DNA of 64,000 nt from Zizania palustris (taxonomy: Eukaryota > Streptophyta > Magnoliopsida > Poales > Poaceae). Of the stretch, positions 44,365 through 55,524 are shown one piece after another. The DNA is taken from positions 23,717,034-23,781,033 of the forward strand of contig JAAALK010000082.1 in NCBI GenBank assembly GCA_019279435.1, in the 5' to 3' direction. Each line of letters starts with the position of its first letter. Position 1 is the first letter of the stretch. The position numbers and the translations under genes are program-made. The notes beneath the pieces were generated by a model. The model saw nothing but the letters and a program-made list of their open reading frames with translations. It did not search any database and was not told where the DNA came from.

Positions 44365-45568
44365 CAGGGTTCACAAATGCGGTAGAAAGCGGATGTTGCA
44401 GTGTGCTTATGCACCATGCGGCGGGTCTCCGCTGCGCTTAGAGCATCTCCATTGTAATTGCTATTTTTGACTTGCTATTCATAGCAATAGCAAGTCTCCC
44501 TATTTTAATTGGCTTGCTATATTGCTACTCACTCCATTGTACTTGCTATTTTAAAAAACTTGCTATTTCTCTCACCAAACTTGCTACATGTAGCAAGTTT
44601 GGTGAGAGAAATAGCAAGCTCCCTAAAATAGCAAGTCAAATAGCAAGTCAAATAGCAAGTACAATGGAGACAATTTTTGGACAATTCTTGCTATTTTTAA
44701 GAATAGCAAGTTGGATAGCAATTACAATGGAGATGCTCTTAGGGGCTAAGCACCATATTTAGCGTTGGCTGAAGCCGCCGCTCTCGCTTGCCCACTCTGC
44801 AGCTGCGGCCCTCGCCAGTCCCTGCTTCCGTCGCCGCCCTCACCATCCCCTACTGCCATTGCCGCCCTCGCCAGCCTCCGCTGCAGCCGCCAGCCCTCGC
44901 CACCGTCGTGGCCCCTGCTTCAACCATCGCCCTCGCTGACCCCCGGTGCATCCGTCATCCTCTCCAGACCCCGCTGCAGCCGTCGACCTCGCCGACCGCT
45001 GTCGCCCTAGCCGGACCCTGGTGCAGCCGACGTCCTCGCTAGATCGCGCCACCCAAAGTTACAGATTCTCAATTTATCTCTCTTTTCCTGTTATCACTCT
45101 GAAGAAATGAGAGGAAAGAATGAGTCTCGAGGGGAGAGGGCGCAACACAAACAATTGCTGGATGTCATTTTGTATATATGAAAAATACATGGTAAGCCAA
45201 GCTATGGATGGCAGGAAATGATATAAGGTAAGCTAGCCTGTATGGTAAGTTGGGCGTGACATACATAGCTACCATGTATAGCAATGCATCTCTGTACAAG
45301 GCAAGCTAAGCGTCGTAGAAGGTAATATGGAATTGCTTTCCATCAATCACTTATCTCCTTTAACTTGAGTACTTGATTTTGGCACATGTAAGATGTTGGC
45401 AGCAAATTATCTATTGATGGTGCTGAGACATGTAAGGTGTTGCAGTAAATTTGTCTTTCCGTTGACTAAGCCAATAACGCTTAAGCACCACGTAATCACA
45501 TATAAAACGCCTAAGCGCTATGCAGTAGGCTACAGCACGCATAGCGCATAACGCTTTTTCTAACCTTG
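44365..45568. mobile_element. hAT-like element carrying a nested MITE
   Basis: Perfect 8-bp duplication CTATCATC (44357-44364, 45569-45576). Ends CAGGGTTCACAAATGCGG and CGCTTTTTCTAACCTTG are imperfect inverted repeats. 1,204 bp including the Tourist-like MITE at 44441-44738. The GC-rich middle has no recognisable transposase. Confidence 0.82.
44441..44738. mobile_element. Tourist-like MITE nested in the hAT element
   Basis: 298 bp, inverted ends GAGCATCTCCATTGTAATTG / CAATTACAATGGAGATGCTC and perfect TTA duplication (44438-44440, 44739-44741). The inside is largely palindromic (ACTTGCTATTTC...GAAATAGCAAG). PIF/Harbinger type. Confidence 0.92.
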
Positions 45569-45576
45569 CTATCATC

Positions 45577-45893
45577 CTAGCAGTATTTATCTTGTCATGG
45601 ATTCAACCCATGACAAACCAACACTGGAGTTGCAACCTACTAGTCAAGGATAGCATTAAGCAAAGTTGTTGAGTGGCATTAAGTTAAACCAAGATATGGA
45701 TGACAACTGAGAAGACACAATTACGACAAGCACATCATTTTATTAGGAGAAAATAAAAATGGGAAAATGTATATGAATTTCCCCATGAATGTTAATATGC
45801 AGTCAAAATTACTTTTCTGGTGAAACCAAGAATTTTGAGTTGGGGGCAGACTTTAAATAAAGTAGTTGAATAGAAAAGGCAAAAATCATAGCT
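45577..45893. other. Host sequence, nothing recognised
   Basis: No supportable feature apart from a possible continuation of the LTR-like fragment in its first 60 bp. Confidence 0.3.
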
Positions 45894-46286
45894 AGGGCTG
45901 GAAATGAGACGAGCCAAAAGATCAGTTTGGCTCAGCTCGGTGTGTGGGTCAAGTTGGCTCGCAAGCCTACCAATTTTAATACATGTAGCATGCAAAATAC
46001 AAATTAAAATATCTAAATAAAAAAATTATATATTGATATGTACTATATTTAAGAATAAAATACCAATAATCAATAAAATCATGATATACACTAAATACTA
46101 GATATCACACTCAAATAAAATATCATATATTAAAATTAAAAAATGAATCAAGCTCATGAGCCAAACGAGCAGCTCGTGAGTTGGCTCAGCTCGGTTCTAA
46201 CATAGGCTCAGGCTCGTCTCGTTTCAGCAATGAAGCGAGTCAAGCCTCGAGCTGGCTCGCGAGCCCGAGCCAATTTTTCAGTCCTG
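45894..46286. mobile_element. hAT-like MITE
   Basis: Ends AGGGCTGGAAA and TTTTTCAGTCCTG with repeated GAGCC/GGCTC words inside, and an 8-bp duplication TCATAGCT/TCATAGCC (45886-45893, 46287-46294). 393 bp, AT-rich centre, no coding. Confidence 0.65.
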
Positions 46287-46541
46287 TCATAGCCACAATA
46301 AAATTTAGAATGACAAAATCAGCGATGGAAAAACTGCTTTCCTATGAGTTGCAAGCATGAAGTTTATCCTAATTCCTAAGATAATAAAGGATTGAGTTTA
46401 TTGGGATGCACATGATACGGTGATAGCTGCTAATTGGGTTGGACATTAACTAGGTCTAGGTGCAAGTTAGGGGTATTGAAACTTAATACTGGCAAAAGAT
46501 AATTGTTTGTCTGGCTAACAGATCAGATTATTTCATTGAAG

Positions 46542-46832
46542 TGTTGGTGCATATATAGAGAGAGAGGGGAGAAACCAACCTTGTTCGGCCAGACTCCTAA
46601 ACCTATTAGGACACAATAGACCCCAGTCCTATTCCTATTTGGACTATTATCCAGCTAACGAAACAGCTAGAGATCTTCTATGATTTCCCTAGGACTAATT
46701 ATAGAAATATTATTCCTAATCTGACTCATTAGGACTCTCAGCCTTGGACTTATCCGACCCTGACTCTAATTAGACTGAAACCGACTTGACTCTAATTAGA
46801 CCAGAGAACAGGATTAATTAGGTAACAAATCA
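46542..46832 (-). repeat. 3' LTR of the decayed copia element
   Basis: Minus strand TGATTTGTTACC...ATGCACCAACA, directly after a polypurine tract of 13 G (46833-46845). The TSD cannot be checked because the other end is outside the window. Confidence 0.7.
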
Positions 46833-46920
46833 CCCCCCCCCCCCTATTCCTGCATTGCTCGAAGCTCTAAGAACTTGACGTGTGGAAGAGGCTTGGTGAG
46901 CAGATTCGCTAGCTGCTCAA

Positions 46921-47600
46921 CTAGCTAGTGAATTCAATCACAATCTTTCCACCCTCAATGCACTCCGAAATGTAGTGATACCGAGTATCAATGTGCTTAC
47001 TTCGATCATGATAAAAGGGATTCTTACACAAGGATATGGTGAACTTGTTGTCAACCTTCAACTCCACGAGCTTCGACTTGCCGCTAACGATGTCACTCAA
47101 CAAGCGTACAAGCCAAACTCCCTGGCATGCTGCAATGGCTATGGCAATATATTCAGCTCGCATGAAGAAAGAGCCACCACTCTTTATTTCTGCAACTAAG
47201 ATTGAACTTGTTGTCAACCTTCAACTCCACGAGCTTCAACTTGCCGCTAACGATGTCACTTAACAAGCATGCAAGCCAAACTCCCTAACATGTTGCAATG
47301 GCTATGTCAATATACTCAGCCTCGCATGAAGAAAAATCCACCACTCTTTGTTTCTGCGACTACAAGTGATTGGGCTTGAACCAAAGAATAACATCACAGT
47401 GAACTTGTTGTCAACCTTCAACTCTACAAGCTTCGACATGCCGCTAACGATGTCACTCAATAGGCGTGCAAGCCAAATTCCCTAACATGCTGCAATGGCT
47501 ATGGCAATATACTCAGCCTCGCATGAAGAAATAACCATCACTCTTTGTTTCTGCGACTGCAAGTGATTAGGCTTGAACCAAAGAAGAACATCACCTTTGT
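46921..47600 (-). pseudogene. RNase H end of the copia pol with a tandem triplication
   Basis: Minus strand. RNase H motifs RAEYIAIAIAACQGVWLVRLL and KHIDTRYHYISECIEGGK are readable. The segment encoding the AEYIA...VDNKFT part occurs three times in tandem (47041-47203, 47204-47400, 47401 to about 47600), each starting GAACTTGTTGTCAACC on the plus strand. Copies have diverged and the frame is not maintained between them. Confidence 0.75.
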
Positions 47601-48182
47601 AGTGCTCTTGTGATTATCAACATCTCCCGTCATGTTGTCACTAAACCCATGAAGCATTGCTTGTTCTTTGGGCCGTTTCTTGAATTTGCACCCAAAATTG
47701 AGTGTCCCGACAATATAATGCAAGAAGTGTTTTACCATTGAATAGTGTTCTTCCCTTGGATCCTCCATGAAATGACTCACAAACCCAACGGCATAGCAAA
47801 TGTTAGGACATGTGTGTGTCAAATACCTTAAGATACCAACAATGCTTCGATACATAGTTGCATCCACTAGTGGACTATTGCTTTTCTTGGTCAATTTAAG
47901 TCGTGTCTCCATCGACACTTGACTTGGATTGTAGCCATCCATGTCGCTGTTCTCCAACATCTTTTTCACATAGGCCGCCTGACAAACGATGATGCAGTCC
48001 ACAGTCTACTTGACTTCAATCCCAAGATAATAGCTTAGCAGTCCAAGGTCACTCATCTTGAATAAGTTGTGCATCTCTACCTTGAACTTACATATCTCTT
48101 ATGTGCCTAACTAGTGATGATCAGATCGTCCACGTACACTCCCACAAGAAGTCGAGAGTTGTCGTAGCCACGCACATACATA
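47538..48182 (-). pseudogene. RT C-terminal part of the decayed copia
   Basis: Minus strand frame with AAYVKKMLENSDMDGYNP, MYRSIVGILRYLTHTCP and HGFSDNMTGDVDNHKSTTKV (start of RNase H), all typical of copia pol. Upstream of it the frame is broken by TAG codons before the hAT insertion. Confidence 0.8.
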
Positions 48183-48190
48183 GCATGATC

Positions 48191-48483
48191 TAGGGGTGGC
48201 AATATCCCCAGTGGGGCCGGGGACCCGCTGGGGACCCGCCCCTACGGGGCCGGGGACGGGTTCAATTTTTCACCTGCGGGTTCATCGGGTCGGAGCCCCG
48301 CATAAGGTCAGGTTCGGGTTCGGGTCGATTATTTGACCCGTGGGTCCTCGCGGGTCCCTGGCTCAATAAGTAAAAAATCTCATATACATATATATATATA
48401 TATGTATATTTATATGTGTATATTTATATATGTATATGTATATATATGTATATATATATATTTTATATATATATGTGTGTGTG

Positions 48484-48515
<32 letters not shown>

Positions 48516-48813
48516 GGTCCAATGTAAGATGATAAAAAACATAAATTTAATATTGATAAATTTTGTTTGTTGGAATGTTGGAAAATGTAAACAAGATGAT
48601 TTATGGCGATATTTAGTTTGCATTTTGTTATATTTGTGATTTGTAAATTATGTCATTTGTATACTTTTAAATTTCAAAACAGGTCCGCAGGGACCCGACG
48701 GGTCCGGGTTCGGGTGAAAAAATTCACCCACGGGGCTAATGGGATCGGGTCCTACCGGGTCCGGGTTCGGGTCTGGTATTCACCAACCCGGACCCGCCCC
48801 GTTGCCACCCCTA
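48191..48813. mobile_element. hAT-like element in the copia RT
   Basis: Perfect 8-bp duplication GCATGATC (48183-48190, 48814-48821) and inverted ends TAGGGGTGGCAA / TTGCCACCCCTA. 623 bp. GC-rich subterminal repeats (GGGTCCGGGTTCGGG type) flank an AT microsatellite. Confidence 0.92.
48384..48514. repeat. TA/TATG microsatellite
   Basis: About 130 bp of TATA and TATG/GTGT repeats in the middle of the hAT-like element. The Tyr/Ile-rich frames it creates are artefacts. Confidence 0.9.
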
Positions 48814-48821
48814 GCATGATC

Positions 48822-50485
48822 TGAGGGGCTCCTCAAACCCAAGTCAACAGAGGCTTTCATCCAGCTTCGAGTTCCATACACAGGGCGCTTGGCGCAACCC
48901 ATACAAGCCTTCTTCAACTGAAGTACTTTGTGTTCTTCCCCATCGCACATGAAACATCGTGGCTACACAACATAGACTAGCTTAGATAACTCACCATTGA
49001 GAAACATCGTCTTCAATCTTCACATCCATATAATGGACCTCCTAGTCCTTTGTTGCCACCACTGCAAGTAGCAGCCGCACAGAGTCCATGTAAGCGACTG
49101 GCGCAAACACCTTATAGTCAATGCCCGGCCACTCTACATACCCTTTGGCCACAAGATGCGCCTTGTGTCGTACGATGTTGTCATGTTCATCCCGCTTCAC
49201 CTTGTAGACCTACTTGAGTCCAATCAGGCGACAATCTATAGGAGGATAAATTAGCTCCCACATGTGATTACTCTCGATCGACTCCATCTCCAGCATCGCC
49301 CGCCTCCAGGACCGATTTTTCTCTGCTTCTTTCAACGATGTCAGCTCCTCAGCCGAAGTGAGTAGGTCTTCGGACTCAGAGAGGAGCTCTCGTCATGCCA
49401 AGGAGGGCATAGGTGCTGGTTCGAGAATGTTGTCCAACATGCAGAAGCAGATCAACTCATCATCTTCATAATCGACGTCAAGAACATCTTCAACGGCAGT
49501 CGGTAGTGTGGCAAACTCAATGGCCATTGTTGTCGGTGTTCCTACCGGTTTTGGAGTGCTTTGTGAAGCTCTTGTTGAAGCTTTTGCAACTGAATGTGCA
49601 TCTCCCTATGTCTGTATGACAACCATGGAAAATTCCACAATGAAAGGGTCAGCACTTGACAATGTACCTTCGAGCCACTCCAATTCCCAATCCCATTTAG
49701 GCTTGCTCGTCAAAGATGATGTCCCTCAAGACGTGCAAGCAGTTGGTGACCGAAGTGTACACCCGATACACCTTTGAGCTGACTTCATAGCCAACAAACA
49801 CCATCAATGCTCCTATCTTCAAGCTTCTAGAGGTGTGGTTTCACATTCTTCACATGAGCCACATAAGAAAGTAACTCACCGTTGGTTTCTTTCTGCACCA
49901 TGCTTCATAAAGAGTCATTCCATCAACACTCTTGGTCGGTGACCAGTTGAGGATGAAAACGATGGTGGACAATGCCTCCCCCTAGAACTTTCCAGGCAAG
50001 TTATTGGCCTTCATCATGCTTTGAGCCATTGCAACGACAGTTTGATTCCGCTGCTCAATGACTCTATTCTATTGCAGAAACTAGAAAGTAAGGGGCAGTA
50101 AGTTGGTGTCGTACCCCCTAATCAGCGTAGTATTCATCGAACTCCACTAAGGTGAACTCGTTGCCCTGGTCCATGCGTAATTCTCTCAGCTTGCGTCTGG
50201 ACTCCACTTCAACTGTCGCCTAGAACTACATGATGGACTGAGGTGTTTGGTCTTTTCTAGCCAAGAGACGTAGACACATGAAACGACTCTTGTCATCGAC
50301 CAGCAACAAGAAGTAGCAATTCTAGCTTGGCATGGTTGGTGTGATGGGCCTAGAAATGTCTCCATGTACAAGCTCAAGAACTTTGTCAACAAGGCAAGCA
50401 TCGCACACCTGCTCGATGTGGTTGATCACCTAGAGTCTGTGCACCATGTCATGCTTGGCTAGCTTCCGCAAGACCTAAAAATTCA
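48822..50485 (-). pseudogene. RT N-terminal part and integrase of the decayed copia
   Basis: Minus strand, several frames. Near 49320-49110: KNRSWRRAMLEMESIESN, then YKVFAPVAYMDSVRLLLAV and YMDVK (RT fingers/palm). Near 50310-50120: VDDKSRFMCLRLL and RMDQGNEFTLVEFDEYY (integrase core, QGNEF in place of the usual NGGEF). Stops and shifts are frequent. The Tat element at 50486 interrupts the integrase finger/core junction; the matching upstream part is at 62679. Confidence 0.75.
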
Positions 50486-51119
50486 TGTTGGGACGACGGA
50501 TCGAACCAGCAGGTTTTTTTAGTGGAAAATGAGAGTAGTGTATTCAATGCCCTCTTGAGCCTGCCTGTTACAACTGTAGTGGGGGGTATTTATAAGGCGC
50601 CCCGTCCAGAGGGCTAAGTGCCTCTGGACCGCCAACGGCTACCTGACCAAACACCGGTCGGTAGTACAGACAAAACAGACGATACATAGTACAGACAAGA
50701 AGATTCGACTCTGACAGCGTACCAGCCGTGTCGGACGCCTCCTGCGCCGCCCGACACGGCCCAGAGGATCACGATCCTGTCCCTTCGTACGATCGCCCAA
50801 TCCTTTTCCCGCCAAAACTCCCTTCGGGTTCGCCGCTACGGATCGGAAGAGGACCCCCGGCCTCCTGCCGTCGGAGGACAGCCTCCGGTGCCCCGCGCCG
50901 AAGGGCGACCTCCGACGTCTTCTTTCAGTGGGTGGCCCCCGATGCCTCTCAGCCGGAGGGCAGCCTCCGGTTCCTTTTCCCGGAGGGCGGCCTCCGGCAC
51001 CTTCTCCGGGAGGGCGGCCTCTGATCTCTTGCCTCCGGAAGGTAGCCCCTGGCGTTAGGCTTCGGGCCCTCCGACCGAGGGCCTCCCCCTTCGGTTTCCG
51101 GGATTATCTTCCCCCAACA
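50486..51119 (-). repeat. 3' LTR of the Tat element
   Basis: Minus strand TGTTGGGGGAAG...CCCAACA. It has TATAAATA on the minus strand (50594-50587) and is preceded by the PPT GAGGGGCTAC (51129-51120). Confidence 0.95.
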
Positions 51120-51129
51120 GTAGCCCCTC
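51120..51129 (-). promoter_or_regulatory. Polypurine tract of the Tat element
   Basis: Minus strand GAGGGGCTAC immediately before the 3' LTR, the same as in the element at 22383-29727. Confidence 0.75.
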
Positions 51130-51561
51130 GCTTCTTCCCGCTCGTAATCCTGCAATAAGAGGGGGTGGAAGCGCACAAGATAATCCTGATAATTCTCGCT
51201 GGCGCGTACCTCGCTTTAAGGTGCCGAATCCGCCGCGGCGCGGAGGGGCGCCGGGGTAAGGAGGCAAGAGGCCGGGGGGTTGAAGTCCGCCTCGAGCCCT
51301 CTTTTTCCATCATACCGAAGAGAGTTGACCGGGCCGACGGGAGACCAACACACCTTGACCCGGGGGGCTCCGATTCCGAGGGGCCGGACGGGCGCCGCCG
51401 GAAGCAATTAATGCACGTGCAGATGGCATCGAGGAGGCGGGCCGCTGGGAGGCCGCCACCGCGCCCCGATGCGCCAGCCGACCTTAAATGCGGTGCCGCG
51501 CAATCCGCCGCGTTCACACGCTAACCGGATCGAGAGGGGAACCGTCGGTCTCGCAACAGGA

Positions 51562-51567
51562 TATAAT
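51562..51567 (+). promoter_or_regulatory. Putative TATA box of the antisense gene
   Basis: TATAAT followed by CCCC, about 110 bp before ATG 51677. The homologous gene at 28294 has TATAAATAGGGG at a similar place. Confidence 0.45.
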
Positions 51568-51676
51568 CCCCCTCGCGGCTTCCTCCTCGTTCGCCCATAC
51601 GCGCCAACTCTAGCCACTCGAGCCGCCATTCAACCTGCTCCCTGAGCTCTGCATTCCCTCTCTCTGTTCTTCAAGA

Positions 51677-54600
51677 ATGGCGAGGAACACTGCCCCTGCA
51701 ATGGCGATGGATCCGCGCTTCTTCCAACGCCAGATGGCGGCGGCAGTGGCGGCGACAGCGACCGACACGTCGGAGGTGCGTGGCGCGCGCGATCTCCGCC
51801 CCGCTTCTGAGCGGTTCCGAGAGCAAACCTTGGAGCTCGGGCCATCTGCGTGCACCGAAGCATCGATTGAGCAAGCGACCAGGAGCCGTCTCAGTCCAGA
51901 GACGCCGGCGAGGAGGCCGGACCGAGAGACGACCCCGCAACCGCGGGAAGGCGAGGTCGTCGTTTTTGAAGCCTTCTTCGACGCGGGCCTGGGATTCCCC
52001 GCCTCGGAGCTTCTCGCCGGGGTGCTGGACGCGTTCCATCTGGAGCTCCCGCAGCTGTCCCCCAACGCCGTGGCCCGCCTCGCCATCTTTGAGTGGGCCA
52101 TGCGCGCCGAAGGCTGCGAGGGGAGGGCAGAGGTCTTTGCGGAGATGCACGAAGCCCTCTACCAGCCGAAGAAGAAGGGAGGCCGGGTGCTGGCCTTCGA
52201 GAGCATCAACTTCCAGCTCCGAAGGAGATATGCGGACTCCTTCCCGGCGAAGGCCACCAACGAGAGGTGGTATTCGAAGTGGGTGAACCGGTGGTTCTAC
52301 GTCCGCGTAGGGCTCGCCTCCGGCCTGGCCGGGATCCCGCGCCACATCTGGTTCCGGAGAGAGGCGCGCATCGAGGCCAACGCCGGGACGATTTCCGCGA
52401 GGATACAACTTCTCCAGATCGTCGCCCGCCGGATGAGCATGCGGGACTTGGCGGAGGAGTTCGTGGCCCTCGAGATCCCTCCGCTGAAGGAGGAGTGGCC
52501 CGCCACACTCCGGAGCAGCCGAGACGAGTCGATGCCTTCGGAGCTCTCTCGCCGGCTCGGTAAGTGCCAACTCTTGGTTGCTTCTGTCCTTGCCTTTCAC
52601 GCTCGAGGAGTACCCCGGCCCTGACGAAGAGATGCAGGATCGCTCGTCGCCCGAACGCCCGAGGAAGTCACCCGCCTGGCGGAGAGGATTCTCGGGGTCC
52701 CAACCGCAGCCGAACGGGCCCGCCGGCTGGAGCTGGTGGGCTCTTGGGAGCGCTTCAACAGGGTGTGGGGGGCGCTCGAGCTCACGCCCCCGCCCCTTCC
52801 GGAGGGCGAGGTCCTTCGGGACGTCTCGAAAAGGAAGGCGAGCGACGCCGACGGCGGCCTTTCTCCAGGCCGCTCAAAGAAGAAGAGGATAGTGAAGGGG
52901 CCGAAGCATATGTCCCCGGGACCTTCTTCGGCCTCTCACTCCGAAGGAGGGGGTTCCAGCGAGGGGGACCAATCAGAGTCAGGAGACCCTCCGGCGATTC
53001 CGGTTCCGACCCCGCCGGTCCGGCCGAACGCCAGAAGAAGTGGAGATGCTCCTCCTCGCCCGAACCCAACGGAGCCCGCGCCGGGGGCCGGACAAGGGGC
53101 GCGTGCCGCCGAAGCGACGCCTCGCCCCGGAACCGCTTCCTCGCCCGCACTCGTTTCGGCGGGGGGCTCCGCGGGCTCCTTCGAGAGCAGGGCCGCAGAC
53201 AGCTTGGACCGCGGGGGCTTAGCCGACCCGCTTGGCGCCATCGAGAAGAGCGCCGACAAGGAGGCTGAACTGGCCGCGGCGGCGGCGGGCTCTCCGCCGA
53301 ACTCCATCGACAACCTCTTCTACCGCCCAAGCCCGTCGGGCCACCTCCAACCCCTGGATTGCCCCGGCGACGCTGCGGACGCAGGTATAGCACACTTCTC
53401 CGTGCGCCAGGGGCTTTTCCACTTTTAACTCTTATTCGCTCGCGCAGACACACCGGCCGAAGGCATGGAGCCCGTCGCCCCCTACCCCGCGGATGCTCCG
53501 GACGCGAGGTCCGGAGCCCCTGTCGCCGCGAGGAGGGCCTCGGGCTCGCGGGACGAGGCGGAGTCCAGGAGCACCGAAAGGGCCCCTCGGGAGTCCGCCG
53601 GAGACGCTGAGGTCCGGCCTCGGCCTCCCTCCGATCGTCGAGCCGCGCAAGGCTCCGTGCCGCTCCTGCGCCCTTTCTTAGCGGAAGGCGAGGACTTCGC
53701 GTTCAAGGTGGCCCCGGTCCACGACTGTTACCTGCGGCTGCGGGAGGCTCCGGTGATAGGCGAGCTGGGGCTATCAGATGGCCTGGACCTCGGGAGGGCC
53801 ATCGAGACGGCAGCGGGCCAGGTACTTCTTCGGACATATTCGCCGCTCCCTTAGCAGCCCTTGTGACCATCTTTCCGTACGCAGGTGGTAGCACTGGCGC
53901 AGGGGCAGTTGTCTGCCCTGCTTTCCGAACGCCAACAACACGAGGCGTACGCCGCGGAGCTCGCGACCCGGGTGGCTACCGCGGAGAGGCTAGCCCGCGA
54001 GCGGTCGTCGGAGGCCGAGGCCCTTCGGCTTCAGGCGTCGAGGATCGGGGCGTTGGAGGCCCAAGCGGCGGAGGCGGACTCCCTCAGGGCCCGCATCGCG
54101 GAGCTGGACGGGCTCCGGGCCCGGGCCGCCCGCGCCGACGAGTTGGAAGCGGAGGTCGACGCCCTCCGAACCCGAGCTGCCGAAGCGGAGGTGCTCCGGT
54201 CCCGGGCCGCGGAAGCAGAGCGGCTCGAAGGGGAGGTGTCCCGGCTTCAGGCCCAGGCCTCGGAGGCGGCAACCAAGGTCAAAGCCCTCGAGGCCCGGGT
54301 GACCCAACTGGAGGGAGTCGAAGTGGACCTCAACGCCCGGAACGGGGAGGTCGCCGAGGAGCTTGCTGAGGTCGGGAAGACGGCGGCCGACGCCGCGGAA
54401 TCCTTGCGGAAGATGCTGGCGCGCTACGGTACCGGCTGCGGCACGTTCGACATCGCCCGGGAGCCCCTAGTCCGCCGGGTGAAGTTCATCCGGTCCGCTA
54501 TCCGACAGATACATCTCGCCATGGCGCAGTATGGCGAGGTGTCCGCCCGGGTGGCCGCGTACGGGATTATCCGGCACCTCGAGGCGTCTGGGCTCCCGCT

Positions 54601-55363
54601 TCCCTCGTCTTCGAGTCCGCACCCGGTTGCCTTCGTGGGGGACCACCTCCGGACGCCGAGCCTCGCGCTGACTCAGTGTTGGAGGGCGCTCAAGGCGGTT
54701 TGGCAGACCGAGGGCCCCGCGGCGATCCAGGCTTGGCTGGAGGAGGCGCTCCGCGCACGCGGTCCTCCGGCTCCTTCGAAGCCTTCGACCTCGGCCCGCT
54801 TGCCGGATCCGCAGGTGTAGCTTTAGAGACCTATCCTTGCCTTACCCTGTAATAGCTTAGGGAATTTGGTCATATATTTAATAAAGAGTATTCTTCCGGA
54901 GCTTACTCAGGGTGTTCGCGTTTGCGATCGTGACGTCGAGGTGCTTGATTCCGACGACGCCCTTCGACATCGATGGGCTATCTTCGAAGCTATGCGAGCA
55001 AACCGGCCTGCGCGCTTCGTTCTTCCCCGCAGCAGTGACGGACGCGTGGACCCCGACGTCCTCCAAGGGGTTCTGAACCATGTGAAGGAAGAAGAGAGAG
55101 GGTCCCGCTCGCCGTCCTCATCCCCCGAACCGGTTGATTGGTCTGACACGGAGGCCAGTTTGGGCGAAGCGCCCCCCGAGGAGGACGGTCTGCGTAGCTG
55201 GGCTCAGCTTCAAGCGGATCAAAGGGCTTTTCGTGCCCAGAAGAAGGAAGAGGAACGCAGGAAGAGGAAAGAGAGGTCCGGGCGGAGCGTGCCCACGACT
55301 TCGGGCCCTTCCAACCGGAGGGGCCCGCGGTTTTTGCTTGGCCTGGATGAGAACTTTTCTTGA
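51677..55363 (+). CDS. Five-exon antisense gene, PF04195-like N-terminus and coiled coil
   Basis: Exons 51677-52559, 52638-53384, 53448-53821, 53885-54814, 54911-55363; introns of 78, 63, 63 and 96 bp, all GT-AG, phases 1,1,0,0, giving about 1,128 aa with no internal stop. Domains: 'putative gypsy type transposon' (PF04195-like) at about aa 90-290 (EVVVFEAFFDAGLGFP, LSPNAVARLAIFEWAMRAEG, ERWYSKWVNRWF); Ser/Pro/Glu-rich aa 295-665 with a basic KKKRIV patch; Ala/Glu/Arg-rich coiled coil about aa 670-840; basic C-terminus ending RFLLGLDENFS. If the exon 4 donor is skipped the protein ends at TAG 54818-54820. It lies antisense to gag-pol, between pol and the 3' LTR. Domain membership is from memory; function is unknown. 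Confidence 0.85.
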
Positions 55364-55524
55364 TTTTCTTCTTTGATTTGTAATGAACATTGTATGCTTT
55401 ATGTGCTTGCTGCAGTCTGCGCCTTGCTCCTTCTCTTCCTCCCCCCCCCTTAGCGGGTAGCTGGTTTACCGGCTGGGCGCTAAGTAGTTCAGGAAAGAGA
55501 GTGCGGAGAATGCACGCCACGTCA

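Noticed and set aside
43766..45052. GC-rich ORFs on both strands
   Set aside because: They lie inside two hAT-like elements bounded by 8-bp duplications and encode no transposase-like domain.
48333..48639. Tyr/Ile/Val-rich ORFs
   Set aside because: Produced by the TA/TATG microsatellite in the hAT-like element.
51165..51524. ORFs in the leader of the antisense gene and over the PPT region
   Set aside because: Low-complexity GC-rich frames on both strands without domains; the conserved gene starts at 51677.
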